NCBI GenBank assembly: GCA_002687175.1
Contig: NYZP01000007.1
Span: forward strand, 1-24,654
Length of the DNA stretch: 24,654 bases
From: Parcubacteria group bacterium
GTDB lineage: Bacteria; Patescibacteria; ABY1; Buchananbacterales; UBA6539
Reading direction: 5' to 3'
In this document: in pieces, positions 13,391-18,400 of the stretch
Layout of the letters: every line of letters starts with the position of its first letter
Position numbering within the stretch: the first letter of the stretch is position 1
Translations under genes and position numbers: made by a program
Notes under the pieces: generated by a model
What the model was told of the DNA's origin: nothing
What the model saw: the letters and a program-made list of their open reading frames with translations, nothing else
Database searches by the model: none

Positions 13391-13717
13391 TTATAAAAAA
13401 AGACCAAACAGTTGTTCGGTCTTGTTAACGGTTGCCCTTTTTAGGGCTTTTTTTATTCTTTCATGGTGTTTATTCTCATTGGTCATGTGCTCAAGGGCTT
13501 TTGTCCAGCCTTTAATGGTATGAGAAAATATCCATGATTCATGACCATCACGATTTTGCCTTATCTCAACGTTATATTCGTATGGTCGTTCGCCAATGTC
13601 AATACGCTTACTGCCATCACAAAAGTATTTAGGAAATTGTTTCCCAAAAAATACTCTAATAGCTACAGCGTAGAGAATCAGAAAGCCAATAAAATAAAGA
13701 ACTTGTGGATCAGGCAT
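13391..13717 (-). CDS. Small membrane protein, 108 aa
   Basis: ATG 13717 follows AGGAG with a 6-nt spacer. Residues ~7-24 ('LYFIGFLILYAVAIRVFF') are a membrane helix. The rest is a soluble domain of ~80 residues with 'RPYEYNVEIRQNRDGHESW', 'IKGWTKALEHMTNENKHHE' and a basic end. No family is recognised. It starts 18 nt downstream of the 99-aa gene stop on the same strand and is probably co-transcribed with it. Both proteins have an N-terminal helix followed by a domain with a tyrosine/tryptophan beta-like stretch and then a helical region, so they may be distant relatives (inference). Its last ten codons coincide with a terminator hairpin. Confidence 0.65.
   Translation of the reverse strand: MPDPQVLYFIGFLILYAVAIRVFFGKQFPKYFCDGSKRIDIGERPYEYNVEIRQNRDGHESWIFSHTIKGWTKALEHMTNENKHHERIKKALKRATVNKTEQLFGLFL
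13394..13422 (-). terminator. Minus-strand terminator lying inside the 108-aa reading frame
   Basis: On the minus strand AGACCGAAC, loop AACT, GTTTGGTCT (9 bp, one G-U), then a T-run. The stop codon (13391-13393) comes after the T-run, so terminated transcripts might lack it. Confidence 0.6.
13434..13454 (+). terminator. Plus-strand terminator after the L,D-transpeptidase gene
   Basis: GCCCT (13434-13438), loop TTTT, AGGGC (13443-13447), seven T (13448-13454). The stem is short. It overlaps the opposing 108-aa gene. Confidence 0.5.
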
Positions 13718-13735
13718 TTTTTCTCCTAACTGCCA

Positions 13736-14035
13736 TTAACCGGGTACATCGGCAAATGAGTCAATCCAAGCTTTAGCTTTTTTTCTAGCATCTTCTTTGG
13801 TATTACCTTCGATGATTCCAGTGTCATCCCAGTCAACGTCATCATCGAACCAATCAACTGATGCCAAGTCGATTCTTTGGACAATCAACATGTAATTATT
13901 GTCAGGACTTTCGACCATTCTGGCACGCCTATCCTTGGCAATCCAGTAAATTTTTTCTCTGCCTGCTGTCCACATGTACAGCACACAACTACCAAAGAAT
14001 AACACAACTACTACTAAGCCAATAACTGATGTCAT
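13736..14035 (-). CDS. Small membrane protein, 99 aa, acidic tail domain
   Basis: I place the start at ATG 14035 because GGAGG (14044-14048) lies 8 nt upstream; a TTG at 14050 would be the longer alternative but overlaps that SD. Residues ~4-26 ('VIGLVVVVLFFGSCVLYMW') are a membrane helix. The following domain includes 'NNYMLIVQRI' and a run of acidic residues ('DWFDDDVDWDDTG'), then 'NTKEDARKKAKAWIDSF', an amphipathic helix near the C-terminus. No family is recognised. It is probably in one unit with the 108-aa gene downstream. Confidence 0.65.
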   Translation of the reverse strand: MTSVIGLVVVVLFFGSCVLYMWTAGREKIYWIAKDRRARMVESPDNNYMLIVQRIDLASVDWFDDDVDWDDTGIIEGNTKEDARKKAKAWIDSFADVPG

Positions 14036-14112
14036 GACATAATCCTCCAAGTTGTCAAGGAATTGATACGTATTTTTTTATGATTCTATTAAGTACTAGA
14101 CTAACAATAAAA

Positions 14113-14143
14113 TAAAAAAGGGTCAAACCTGTCGGCTTGGCCC
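14113..14143 (-). terminator. Minus-strand terminator after the 49-aa gene
   Basis: On the minus strand GGGCCAAGCC, loop GACA, GGTTTGACCC (one mismatch, one G-U), then six T (14114-14119). Confidence 0.7.
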
Positions 14144-14225
14144 CATTTACTCAATTGGTAGTTATGGCAAATAATCTAATGACAATTGCCAAGCTGAAGA
14201 TTTTTTACTACGTTATAATCTTAGG

Positions 14226-14375
14226 TCAATTACTGAAGCGATGGCGAAGCCATGTCAAACCAAAACCAACAACGGCAGTACCCAGCACCCCAACGATAGC
14301 ATAACTGATACAGTCAATTACCACCACAACAATCTCGTACAAGGTCTTATCTCCTTCCGAACGGTTTAATCTCAT
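14226..14375 (-). CDS. Small hydrophobic membrane protein, 49 aa
   Basis: ATG 14375 follows AAGGAGG with an 8-nt spacer. An upstream ATG at 14411 would add 12 residues but would run through this SD, so the shorter form is chosen. After a charged start (MRLNRSEGDK), residues ~11-43 are hydrophobic ('LYEIVVVVIDCISYAIVGVL', 'GTAVVGFGLTWL'), probably two close helices or one long helix, ending RHRFSN. No family is recognised. It has a near-consensus promoter at 14468 and its own terminator at 14113. An earlier AAGGAGG at about 14424-14430 followed by GTG AAA TAA is of unclear meaning. Confidence 0.6.
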   Translation of the reverse strand: MRLNRSEGDKTLYEIVVVVIDCISYAIVGVLGTAVVGFGLTWLRHRFSN

Positions 14376-14467
14376 CGGCAATCCCTCCTTGTTTTTTTTG
14401 AGGTTTCTCATAACGCGTTATTTCACTCTACCCTCCTTGTTAAGTGTTTCCAATTGAGTAAAAAATA

Positions 14468-14496
14468 AGTTTATCACATTTTTTACAGGTCGTCAA
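14468..14496 (-). promoter_or_regulatory. Promoter of the small membrane-protein gene
   Basis: On the minus strand TTGACG (14491-14496), 17 nt, TAAACT (14468-14473) preceded by TGA (extended -10). Confidence 0.7.
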
Positions 14497-14535
14497 TATT
14501 TTTGTAGAAAAATGTTAGCAAATTTGCATTTTTTG

Positions 14536-14611
14536 TGTTAAGATAGTGATAATTATGCCCCGTTAGAAATCTTATTTTTGTCTGCGGGGAGAATCTATTT
14601 AATTTCTAACG
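14536..14611 (+). promoter_or_regulatory. argS promoter and leader with two competing hairpins
   Basis: Extended -10 TGT-TAAGAT (14536-14544) implies a start near 14551. In the ~65-nt leader CGTTAGAAAT (14561-14570) is fully complementary to ATTTCTAACG (14602-14611), which ends 4 nt before the ATG. CCCCG (14558-14562) is complementary to CGGGG (14585-14589). The two pairings share bases 14561-14562, so the full forms exclude each other. Confidence 0.5.
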
Positions 14612-14615
14612 AAGT

Positions 14616-16391
14616 ATGGATAATAAAATACAAAATTTTAGTTTGGCCGAACAACAACTAAGGCAAGAAATTGTTAAGTTAATTAAAAAAGTATTAGGGG
14701 CCAATTTTAAAGAAGAGTTAATTCCGATTGAATATCCGCCGGAAGCCAAAATGGGGGACTTTACTGTGCCCTGCTTTTTATTATCAAAAAATTTGAAGAA
14801 AAAACCGGTCGCCGTGGCCAGTCAGTTGGCCGAAGCAATGAAGCCAACAAGTTTAATAACTAAAATAGAATACAGTGGCCCTTATCTTAATTTTTTTGTC
14901 AGGCGTGAAGAATATAATAAATTAGTTTTAACTGAAATTGCTAAACAAAAAAGTAAATACGGTAGCAGTAAAATTGGTAAGGGTAAAAAAATAATGGTTG
15001 AATATTTTTCGCCAAATACCAATAAGCCGTTGACTATTGGCCATGTCCGAAACATTTGTCTGGGAAATTCTGTGGCTAAACTTTTAAATTTTACGGGTCA
15101 TCAGGTGATTGAATCAACTTTATATAACGATCGAGGCATTGCCATTGCTAAAACTATTTTGGGTTATCAAAAATGGGGTCAGGGCAAGACGCCCAAGCAA
15201 GCTGGAAAAAAACCAGACCACTTTGTGGGAGATTTTTATGTTAAAACGGCAAAGTTAGAAAAAACTGATCCTAACTTAGCTAAAGAAGCCAAAAGAGTCT
15301 TACAAGCCTGGGAGGATGATAAAAAAGAAGTTAGGAAAACCTGGGAGAAATTAATGACCTGGGTTCTTGATGGATTTTCTCAGACATTAAAAAAGTTAGG
15401 TATTAAACATTTTGATGAGGAGTATTACGAAAGCCATTACTACCGAGAAGGTAAGAAAATTGTTGAGCAAGGTTTAAAAAAAGGAATTTTTATTCAAGAT
15501 AAAGAGGGAGTTATTTATGCATCTTTGGAAAAACACGGTTTACCAAATAAAATTTTGTTACGTCCGGATGATACCAGTTTATATGTTACTCAAGATTTAC
15601 ACCTGGCTTATTTAAAAGATAAAAATAAGTTAGACAATTCAATCTACGTTGTTGGTTCAGAGCAAGATCTTTATTTTCAGCAATTATTTAAAATTTTGGA
15701 ACTGCTCGGATTTAAAAATGCCAATAAGTATAACCATTTATCTTATGGAATGATTAGGTTGCCATCCGGCAAAATTAAATCTCGTGAAGGCTTGGTTGAG
15801 GGGACAGTGGCCGATGATTTAATTAATCAGCTGGAAAGACTGTCTAAAACGGAAATTAAAAAAAGATCGTCTGGATCCGCCTCTGGCGGGAAAGGTTTAT
15901 CTGAAAAAGAATTAAACAAACGAGCAGAAAAAATTTCCTTGGCCGCTCTAAAATTTTATATTCTATTGGTTAACCCAAAAACTACGATGGTGTTTAACCC
16001 AAAAGAATCCCTGACCTTTAATGGCCGAACCGGACCTTATCTTCAATATGTTTACGCTCGAGTTAATAGTATTTTTGTAAAAGCAAAAGCTAAGCCAACA
16101 ACAAAAGTTGATTTTTCCACTTTGTCAGAGGAAATTGAATTCGAGTTGGTGAAACAGTTGGCTAAATTTCCAAATATTATTTCCACAGCAGTGGTAAATT
16201 ATGATCCGTCAGAGTTAGCAAATTATCTTTATGATTTAGCCAAAGCCTTCAGCTTATTCTACGAGAAGTTACCGATCATCAAGGCAGAGCCAAAAGTAAA
16301 AAAAGCTCGTTTGTTACTGATTGATGATGTTAAAATAGTATTGGCTCAAGGTTTAGAATTGTTAGGTATCGAAACTCCAGACAAAATGTAA
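14616..16391 (+). CDS. argS: Arginyl-tRNA synthetase
   Basis: 591 aa, full length for bacterial ArgRS, which charges tRNA-Arg in the cytosol. The N-terminal additional domain is at 1-~100. The class I HIGH motif appears as 'NKPLTIGHVRNICLGNS' (the GH pair about residue 144), the KMSKS counterpart as 'GKIKSREG' (degenerate, as is usual in ArgRS), and 'TGPYLQYVYAR' begins the DALR anticodon-binding domain, which ends in the typical 'LGIETPDKM'. No SD precedes ATG 14616; the leader is a hairpin. A short Ser/Gly-rich insertion ('KKRSSGSASGGKG') lies between the catalytic and anticodon domains, probably a flexible loop. Confidence 0.95.
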   Translation: MDNKIQNFSLAEQQLRQEIVKLIKKVLGANFKEELIPIEYPPEAKMGDFTVPCFLLSKNLKKKPVAVASQLAEAMKPTSLITKIEYSGPYLNFFVRREEYNKLVLTEIAKQKSKYGSSKIGKGKKIMVEYFSPNTNKPLTIGHVRNICLGNSVAKLLNFTGHQVIESTLYNDRGIAIAKTILGYQKWGQGKTPKQAGKKPDHFVGDFYVKTAKLEKTDPNLAKEAKRVLQAWEDDKKEVRKTWEKLMTWVLDGFSQTLKKLGIKHFDEEYYESHYYREGKKIVEQGLKKGIFIQDKEGVIYASLEKHGLPNKILLRPDDTSLYVTQDLHLAYLKDKNKLDNSIYVVGSEQDLYFQQLFKILELLGFKNANKYNHLSYGMIRLPSGKIKSREGLVEGTVADDLINQLERLSKTEIKKRSSGSASGGKGLSEKELNKRAEKISLAALKFYILLVNPKTTMVFNPKESLTFNGRTGPYLQYVYARVNSIFVKAKAKPTTKVDFSTLSEEIEFELVKQLAKFPNIISTAVVNYDPSELANYLYDLAKAFSLFYEKLPIIKAEPKVKKARLLLIDDVKIVLAQGLELLGIETPDKM

Positions 16392-16405
16392 TTAGATTTT
16401 TGATA

Positions 16406-16414
16406 TGATATACT
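16406..16414 (+). promoter_or_regulatory. Extended -10 element before the heptanucleotide repeat
   Basis: TGA-TATACT. No clear -35. Transcription from here would run through the repeat into the truncated response-regulator copy. Confidence 0.4.
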
Positions 16415-16416
16415 TT

Positions 16417-16465
16417 AATTAGGAATTAGGAATTAGGAATTAGGAATTAGGAATTAGGAATTAGG
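16417..16465 (+). repeat. Heptanucleotide tandem repeat, 7 x AATTAGG
   Basis: Seven perfect consecutive AATTAGG units followed by AATT. It lies between a putative -10 box and the ATG at 16482. Pure short repeats in a leader can change copy number by slippage; each unit change shifts spacing by 7 nt. Confidence 0.9.
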
Positions 16466-16481
16466 AATTTTTTAATTAAAC

Positions 16482-16619
16482 ATGGCTAAGAAAAAAGTAA
16501 AAATTTTAGTAGTTGAAGATGACCCCGCCTCAATCCCAAATATTTGTTTAATAAATTTCGTTATAAAAATATCGGAAACGCCTTACGGCTCCCTTTTTAC
16601 GATATCCAAATTTAGCTAA
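16482..16619 (+). pseudogene. Truncated response-regulator 5' duplicate
   Basis: Positions 16475-16522 repeat 16664-16711 with one mismatch (48 nt). This covers ATTAAAC, the ATG and the first 13 codons (MAKKKVKILVVED) of the intact receiver gene. After codon 13 the frame enters an unrelated inverted-repeat element and stops at 16617-16619, giving 45 aa without the phospho-acceptor Asp. It is a broken copy left by duplication or insertion. Confidence 0.8.
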
Positions 16620-16634
16620 AGGATTGAAGCGGGG
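16523..16634. repeat. Inverted-repeat element between the duplicated response-regulator starts
   Basis: CCCCGCCTCAATCC (16523-16536) is complementary to GGATTGAAGCGGGG (16621-16634) at 13 of 14 positions. The interior has further dyads (ATATCGG near 16570 with GATATC near 16600). About 112 nt, no ORF of its own. It sits exactly at the 3' edge of the 48-nt duplicate, which suggests a small non-autonomous insertion. Confidence 0.6.
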
Positions 16635-16670
16635 CGAGACTCAGAATTGGTAAAATAATTTTCATTAAAC

Positions 16671-17057
16671 ATGGCTAAGAAAAAAGTAAAAATTTTAGTG
16701 GTTGAAGATGAAGGATTCCTGTTGAATCTCTATCAAGCCAGATTAGAACAGGCTGGTTATGAGGTAATTAAAGGCTCCAACGGAGCTGAAGGATTTTCTT
16801 TAGCCAGTTTAGAATTACCTGATTTGATTTTACTTGATGTTATGATGCCACAAGTTGATGGATATGAAATGTTGCAAAAAGTAAAAGCAAATCCAAAAAC
16901 TAAGAAAATCCCAGTTATCATATTTTCTAATTTATCACAAAAAGAAGAAGTCGAAAAAGGCTTACGGCTTGGTGCTAAAGATTTTATCATTAAAACAAGC
17001 GTAACGCCGACCGAATTAGCTGCTAAAGTAAAAGAGTATTTGAAATCAACAAAATAG
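16671..17057 (+). CDS. Receiver-only response regulator (CheY-like)
   Basis: 128 aa, a single receiver domain. Acidic pair E11-D12 lies in 'LVVEDEG', the phospho-acceptor Asp in 'PDLILLDVMMPQVDG', the switch Thr/Ser position in 'VIIFSN' and the conserved Lys in 'GAKDFIIK'. There is no output domain, so it acts by protein binding or as a phosphorelay member. It is probably a partner for an orphan kinase; the only kinase in the window is at 7933 (pairing not shown). An extended -10 TGG-TAAAAT (16648-16656) lies 14 nt before the ATG. The two flanking response-regulator fragments show that this locus has been rearranged. Confidence 0.9.
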   Translation: MAKKKVKILVVEDEGFLLNLYQARLEQAGYEVIKGSNGAEGFSLASLELPDLILLDVMMPQVDGYEMLQKVKANPKTKKIPVIIFSNLSQKEEVEKGLRLGAKDFIIKTSVTPTELAAKVKEYLKSTK

Positions 17058-17075
17058 GTTTAGTAAATTTTTATA

Positions 17076-17114
17076 TTGCCAGATTTCATTTTACTTGATA
17101 TTATAATCCCAGAG
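17076..17114 (+). pseudogene. Response-regulator fragment upstream of ferredoxin
   Basis: The codons read LPDFILLDIIIPEAN, matching 'LPDLILLDVMMPQVD' of the intact receiver including the phospho-acceptor Asp; nucleotide identity is high over about 35 nt. Similarity ends on both sides, so this is a remnant of another receiver gene whose reading frame now opens into the ferredoxin. Confidence 0.6.
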
Positions 17115-17162
17115 GCAAATAACGACATAACCTCGACGAATTTAAAAATAACTAGATTAAAT

Positions 17163-17378
17163 ATGTCAACACCTTACGTTGATAAAGACATTTGTATTGG
17201 CTGTGGTACCTGTGAGTCAATTTGTCCTCAAGTTTTTAAAGTGAACGACGATGCCAAAGCCGACGTGTTAGAAGCTGACTATGAAGCTAACAAAGAAGCG
17301 GTTGATGAATCAATCGAAGCATGTCCAGTTGATTGTATCAGTTGGAAAGAGGGCGCAAAACCAGATATACCAGCATAA
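17163..17378 (+). CDS. 4Fe-4S ferredoxin
   Basis: 71 aa from ATG 17163. An in-frame upstream TTG (17076) would add the response-regulator remnant and is rejected. 'CIGCGTCESICP' supplies C11, C14, C17 and 'CPVDC' supplies C54, the four ligands of a single [4Fe-4S] cluster. C21 and C58 are extra cysteines that may pair or allow alternative coordination (inference). The length and acidic middle ('NDDAKADVLEADYEANKEAV') match monocluster ferredoxins of the Thermotoga/Pyrococcus kind. It serves as a small soluble electron carrier; partner enzymes are not visible here. A strong bidirectional terminator follows. Confidence 0.9.
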   Translation: MSTPYVDKDICIGCGTCESICPQVFKVNDDAKADVLEADYEANKEAVDESIEACPVDCISWKEGAKPDIPA

Positions 17379-17405
17379 TCGTAAAGTAACTAGCTTGAAG
17401 AATAG

Positions 17406-17445
17406 AAAAAAAATAGTGACTGGGCAGTGCCCTGTCACTATTTTT
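17406..17445. terminator. Bidirectional terminator between ferredoxin and tag
   Basis: AAAAATAGTGAC (17409-17420) and GTCACTATTTTT (17434-17445) enclose a second stem GGGC-AGT-GCCC. A- and T-runs on both sides serve both strands. The tag stop codon lies inside the stem. Confidence 0.9.
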
Positions 17446-18010
17446 GATATCTAAAACAATCAACCGTGTGGTCGTTAACCATACCAACGGCCTGCATAAA
17501 AGCGTAACAAATCGTGGTACCAACAAAGGTAAAGCCACGGTTTTTTAAGTCTTTACTAAGAGCGTCAGAAATCTCGGTTGTCGCTGGAATTGCTTTCCAG
17601 TTTTTAAATTTATTTTTGATTGGGTTGCCATCAACAAAGCTCCAAATATATTTATCAAAACTGCCAAACTCTTTTTTTACTTCTAAAAATTTTTGAGCAT
17701 TAGTTATGAACGCCTTTACCTTAAGTCGGTTTCTAATAATCCCTGGATTATTTAATAACTGTTTTTGTTTAGCAGAATTATATTTAGCAATTTTTAGTGG
17801 ATCAAAATTATCAAACGCTTTACGGTAATTCTGACGCTTTTTTAAAACAGTTTCCCAGGATAGTCCAGCCTGAGATCCTTCTAGCATTAAAAATTCAAAT
17901 AATTTTTTGTCATTGTGTAAAGGCTTGCCCCATTCTAGATCGTGATATTTTCTCATCAGATCAGTCTGATCTGCCCAGCCACAGCGTTTGATTTTTTTAA
18001 TTTTTGTCAT
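17438..18010 (-). CDS. tag: DNA-3-methyladenine glycosylase I
   Basis: 190 aa, closely parallel to E. coli Tag. The zinc site residues are present: C10 in 'RCGW', H23 in 'YHDLEWG', H181 and C185 in 'VNDHTVDC'. The catalytic-pocket block 'LEGSQAGLSWETVLKKR' contains E44 and W52, and 'GIIRNRLKVKAFITNA' and 'RGFTFVGTTICYAFMQAVG' are conserved. The enzyme removes 3-methyladenine from alkylated DNA to start base-excision repair. Its -10 box TATAAT ends 6 nt before the ATG, so the mRNA is probably leaderless. It converges with the ferredoxin gene across the shared terminator. Confidence 0.95.
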   Translation of the reverse strand: MTKIKKIKRCGWADQTDLMRKYHDLEWGKPLHNDKKLFEFLMLEGSQAGLSWETVLKKRQNYRKAFDNFDPLKIAKYNSAKQKQLLNNPGIIRNRLKVKAFITNAQKFLEVKKEFGSFDKYIWSFVDGNPIKNKFKNWKAIPATTEISDALSKDLKNRGFTFVGTTICYAFMQAVGMVNDHTVDCFRYQK

Positions 18011-18016
18011 GGCATA

Positions 18017-18022
18017 ATTATA
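18017..18022 (-). promoter_or_regulatory. tag -10 box (leaderless)
   Basis: On the minus strand TGC-TATAAT (extended -10), with TTGTTG 16 nt upstream. Only TATGCC lies between it and the tag ATG. Confidence 0.6.
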
Positions 18023-18027
18023 GCATA

Positions 18028-18056
18028 TTGACTGAACACAACAATTCTTTTAAGCT
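18028..18056 (+). promoter_or_regulatory. Promoter of the 75-aa gene
   Basis: TTGACT (18028-18033), 17 nt, TAAGCT (18051-18056); same -10 as the promoter at 1008. Confidence 0.6.
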
Positions 18057-18089
18057 ACTAGTAGTATACGCACTTAAGGAGGATTGATC

Positions 18090-18317
18090 ATGAATCGTGT
18101 AGAGATCTATGACATAGTAACCGCTAAGGTTGCTGAAGTTCGTGAAATTAAAGTTGGGAGGGTGCGCTCCAGGACTAAACTTGGAGATAACTGGGGGTTG
18201 ATTCTGATGGGCGTTGGTAGCGCTGTTGGAACTAATGTTTCTCCGCCACGAACCGACGCCGAAAAAATGACTGTGGACGAAACAGTCAATCTTGTCCAGG
18301 AGCTACTGGCTTCATAA
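18090..18317 (+). CDS. Small acyl-carrier-protein-like protein lacking the carrier Ser
   Basis: 75 aa from ATG 18090, fixed by AAGGAGG (18076-18082) with a 7-nt spacer; an in-frame TTG 18084 is too close to the SD. The outline resembles ACP: an N-terminal helix ('VEIYDIVTAKVAEVREI'), 'RTKLGDNWGLILMGVGSAVG' in the place of the 'T-L-LGADSLDTVELVMALEE' block, then 'DAEKMTVDETVNLVQELL' like 'DAEKITTVGDAVDYI'. The phosphopantetheine-bearing Ser of DSL is absent (DNW). If the relation holds, it is a carrier-fold protein with another role. The similarity is weak and no fatty-acid gene is nearby, so this is a tentative call. It has its own promoter and terminator. Confidence 0.45.
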   Translation: MNRVEIYDIVTAKVAEVREIKVGRVRSRTKLGDNWGLILMGVGSAVGTNVSPPRTDAEKMTVDETVNLVQELLAS

Positions 18318-18323
18318 TTTTAT

Positions 18324-18354
18324 ACCGGACCTAGCAATAGGCCCGGTTTTTCTT
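18324..18354 (+). terminator. Intrinsic terminator
   Basis: ACCGG-A-CCTA, loop GCAA, TAGG-C-CCGGT, then a T-run. Confidence 0.85.
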
Positions 18355-18362
18355 TAAGAAAA

Positions 18363-18391
18363 TTGACGAAAACCCCTATTTTAGTTAGAAT
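18363..18391 (+). promoter_or_regulatory. ileS promoter (leaderless)
   Basis: TTGACG (18363-18368), 17 nt, TAGAAT (18386-18391). The ATG at 18401 is 9 nt after the -10 box, so little or no leader is expected. Confidence 0.7.
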
Positions 18392-18400
18392 ATATTAATC

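Noticed and set aside
14411..14436. AAGGAGG followed by GTG AAA TAA, and the ATG 14411 start for the 49-aa gene
   Set aside because: A two-codon frame cannot be judged. ATG 14411 lacks an SD at proper distance and its reading frame runs through the SD of ATG 14375.
16417..16465. CRISPR array
   Set aside because: Units are 7 nt without spacers; this is a simple tandem repeat.
17076..17378. 100-aa ferredoxin starting at TTG 17076
   Set aside because: The first 29 residues are a receiver-domain remnant and unrelated sequence; ATG 17163 gives a normal ferredoxin N-terminus.
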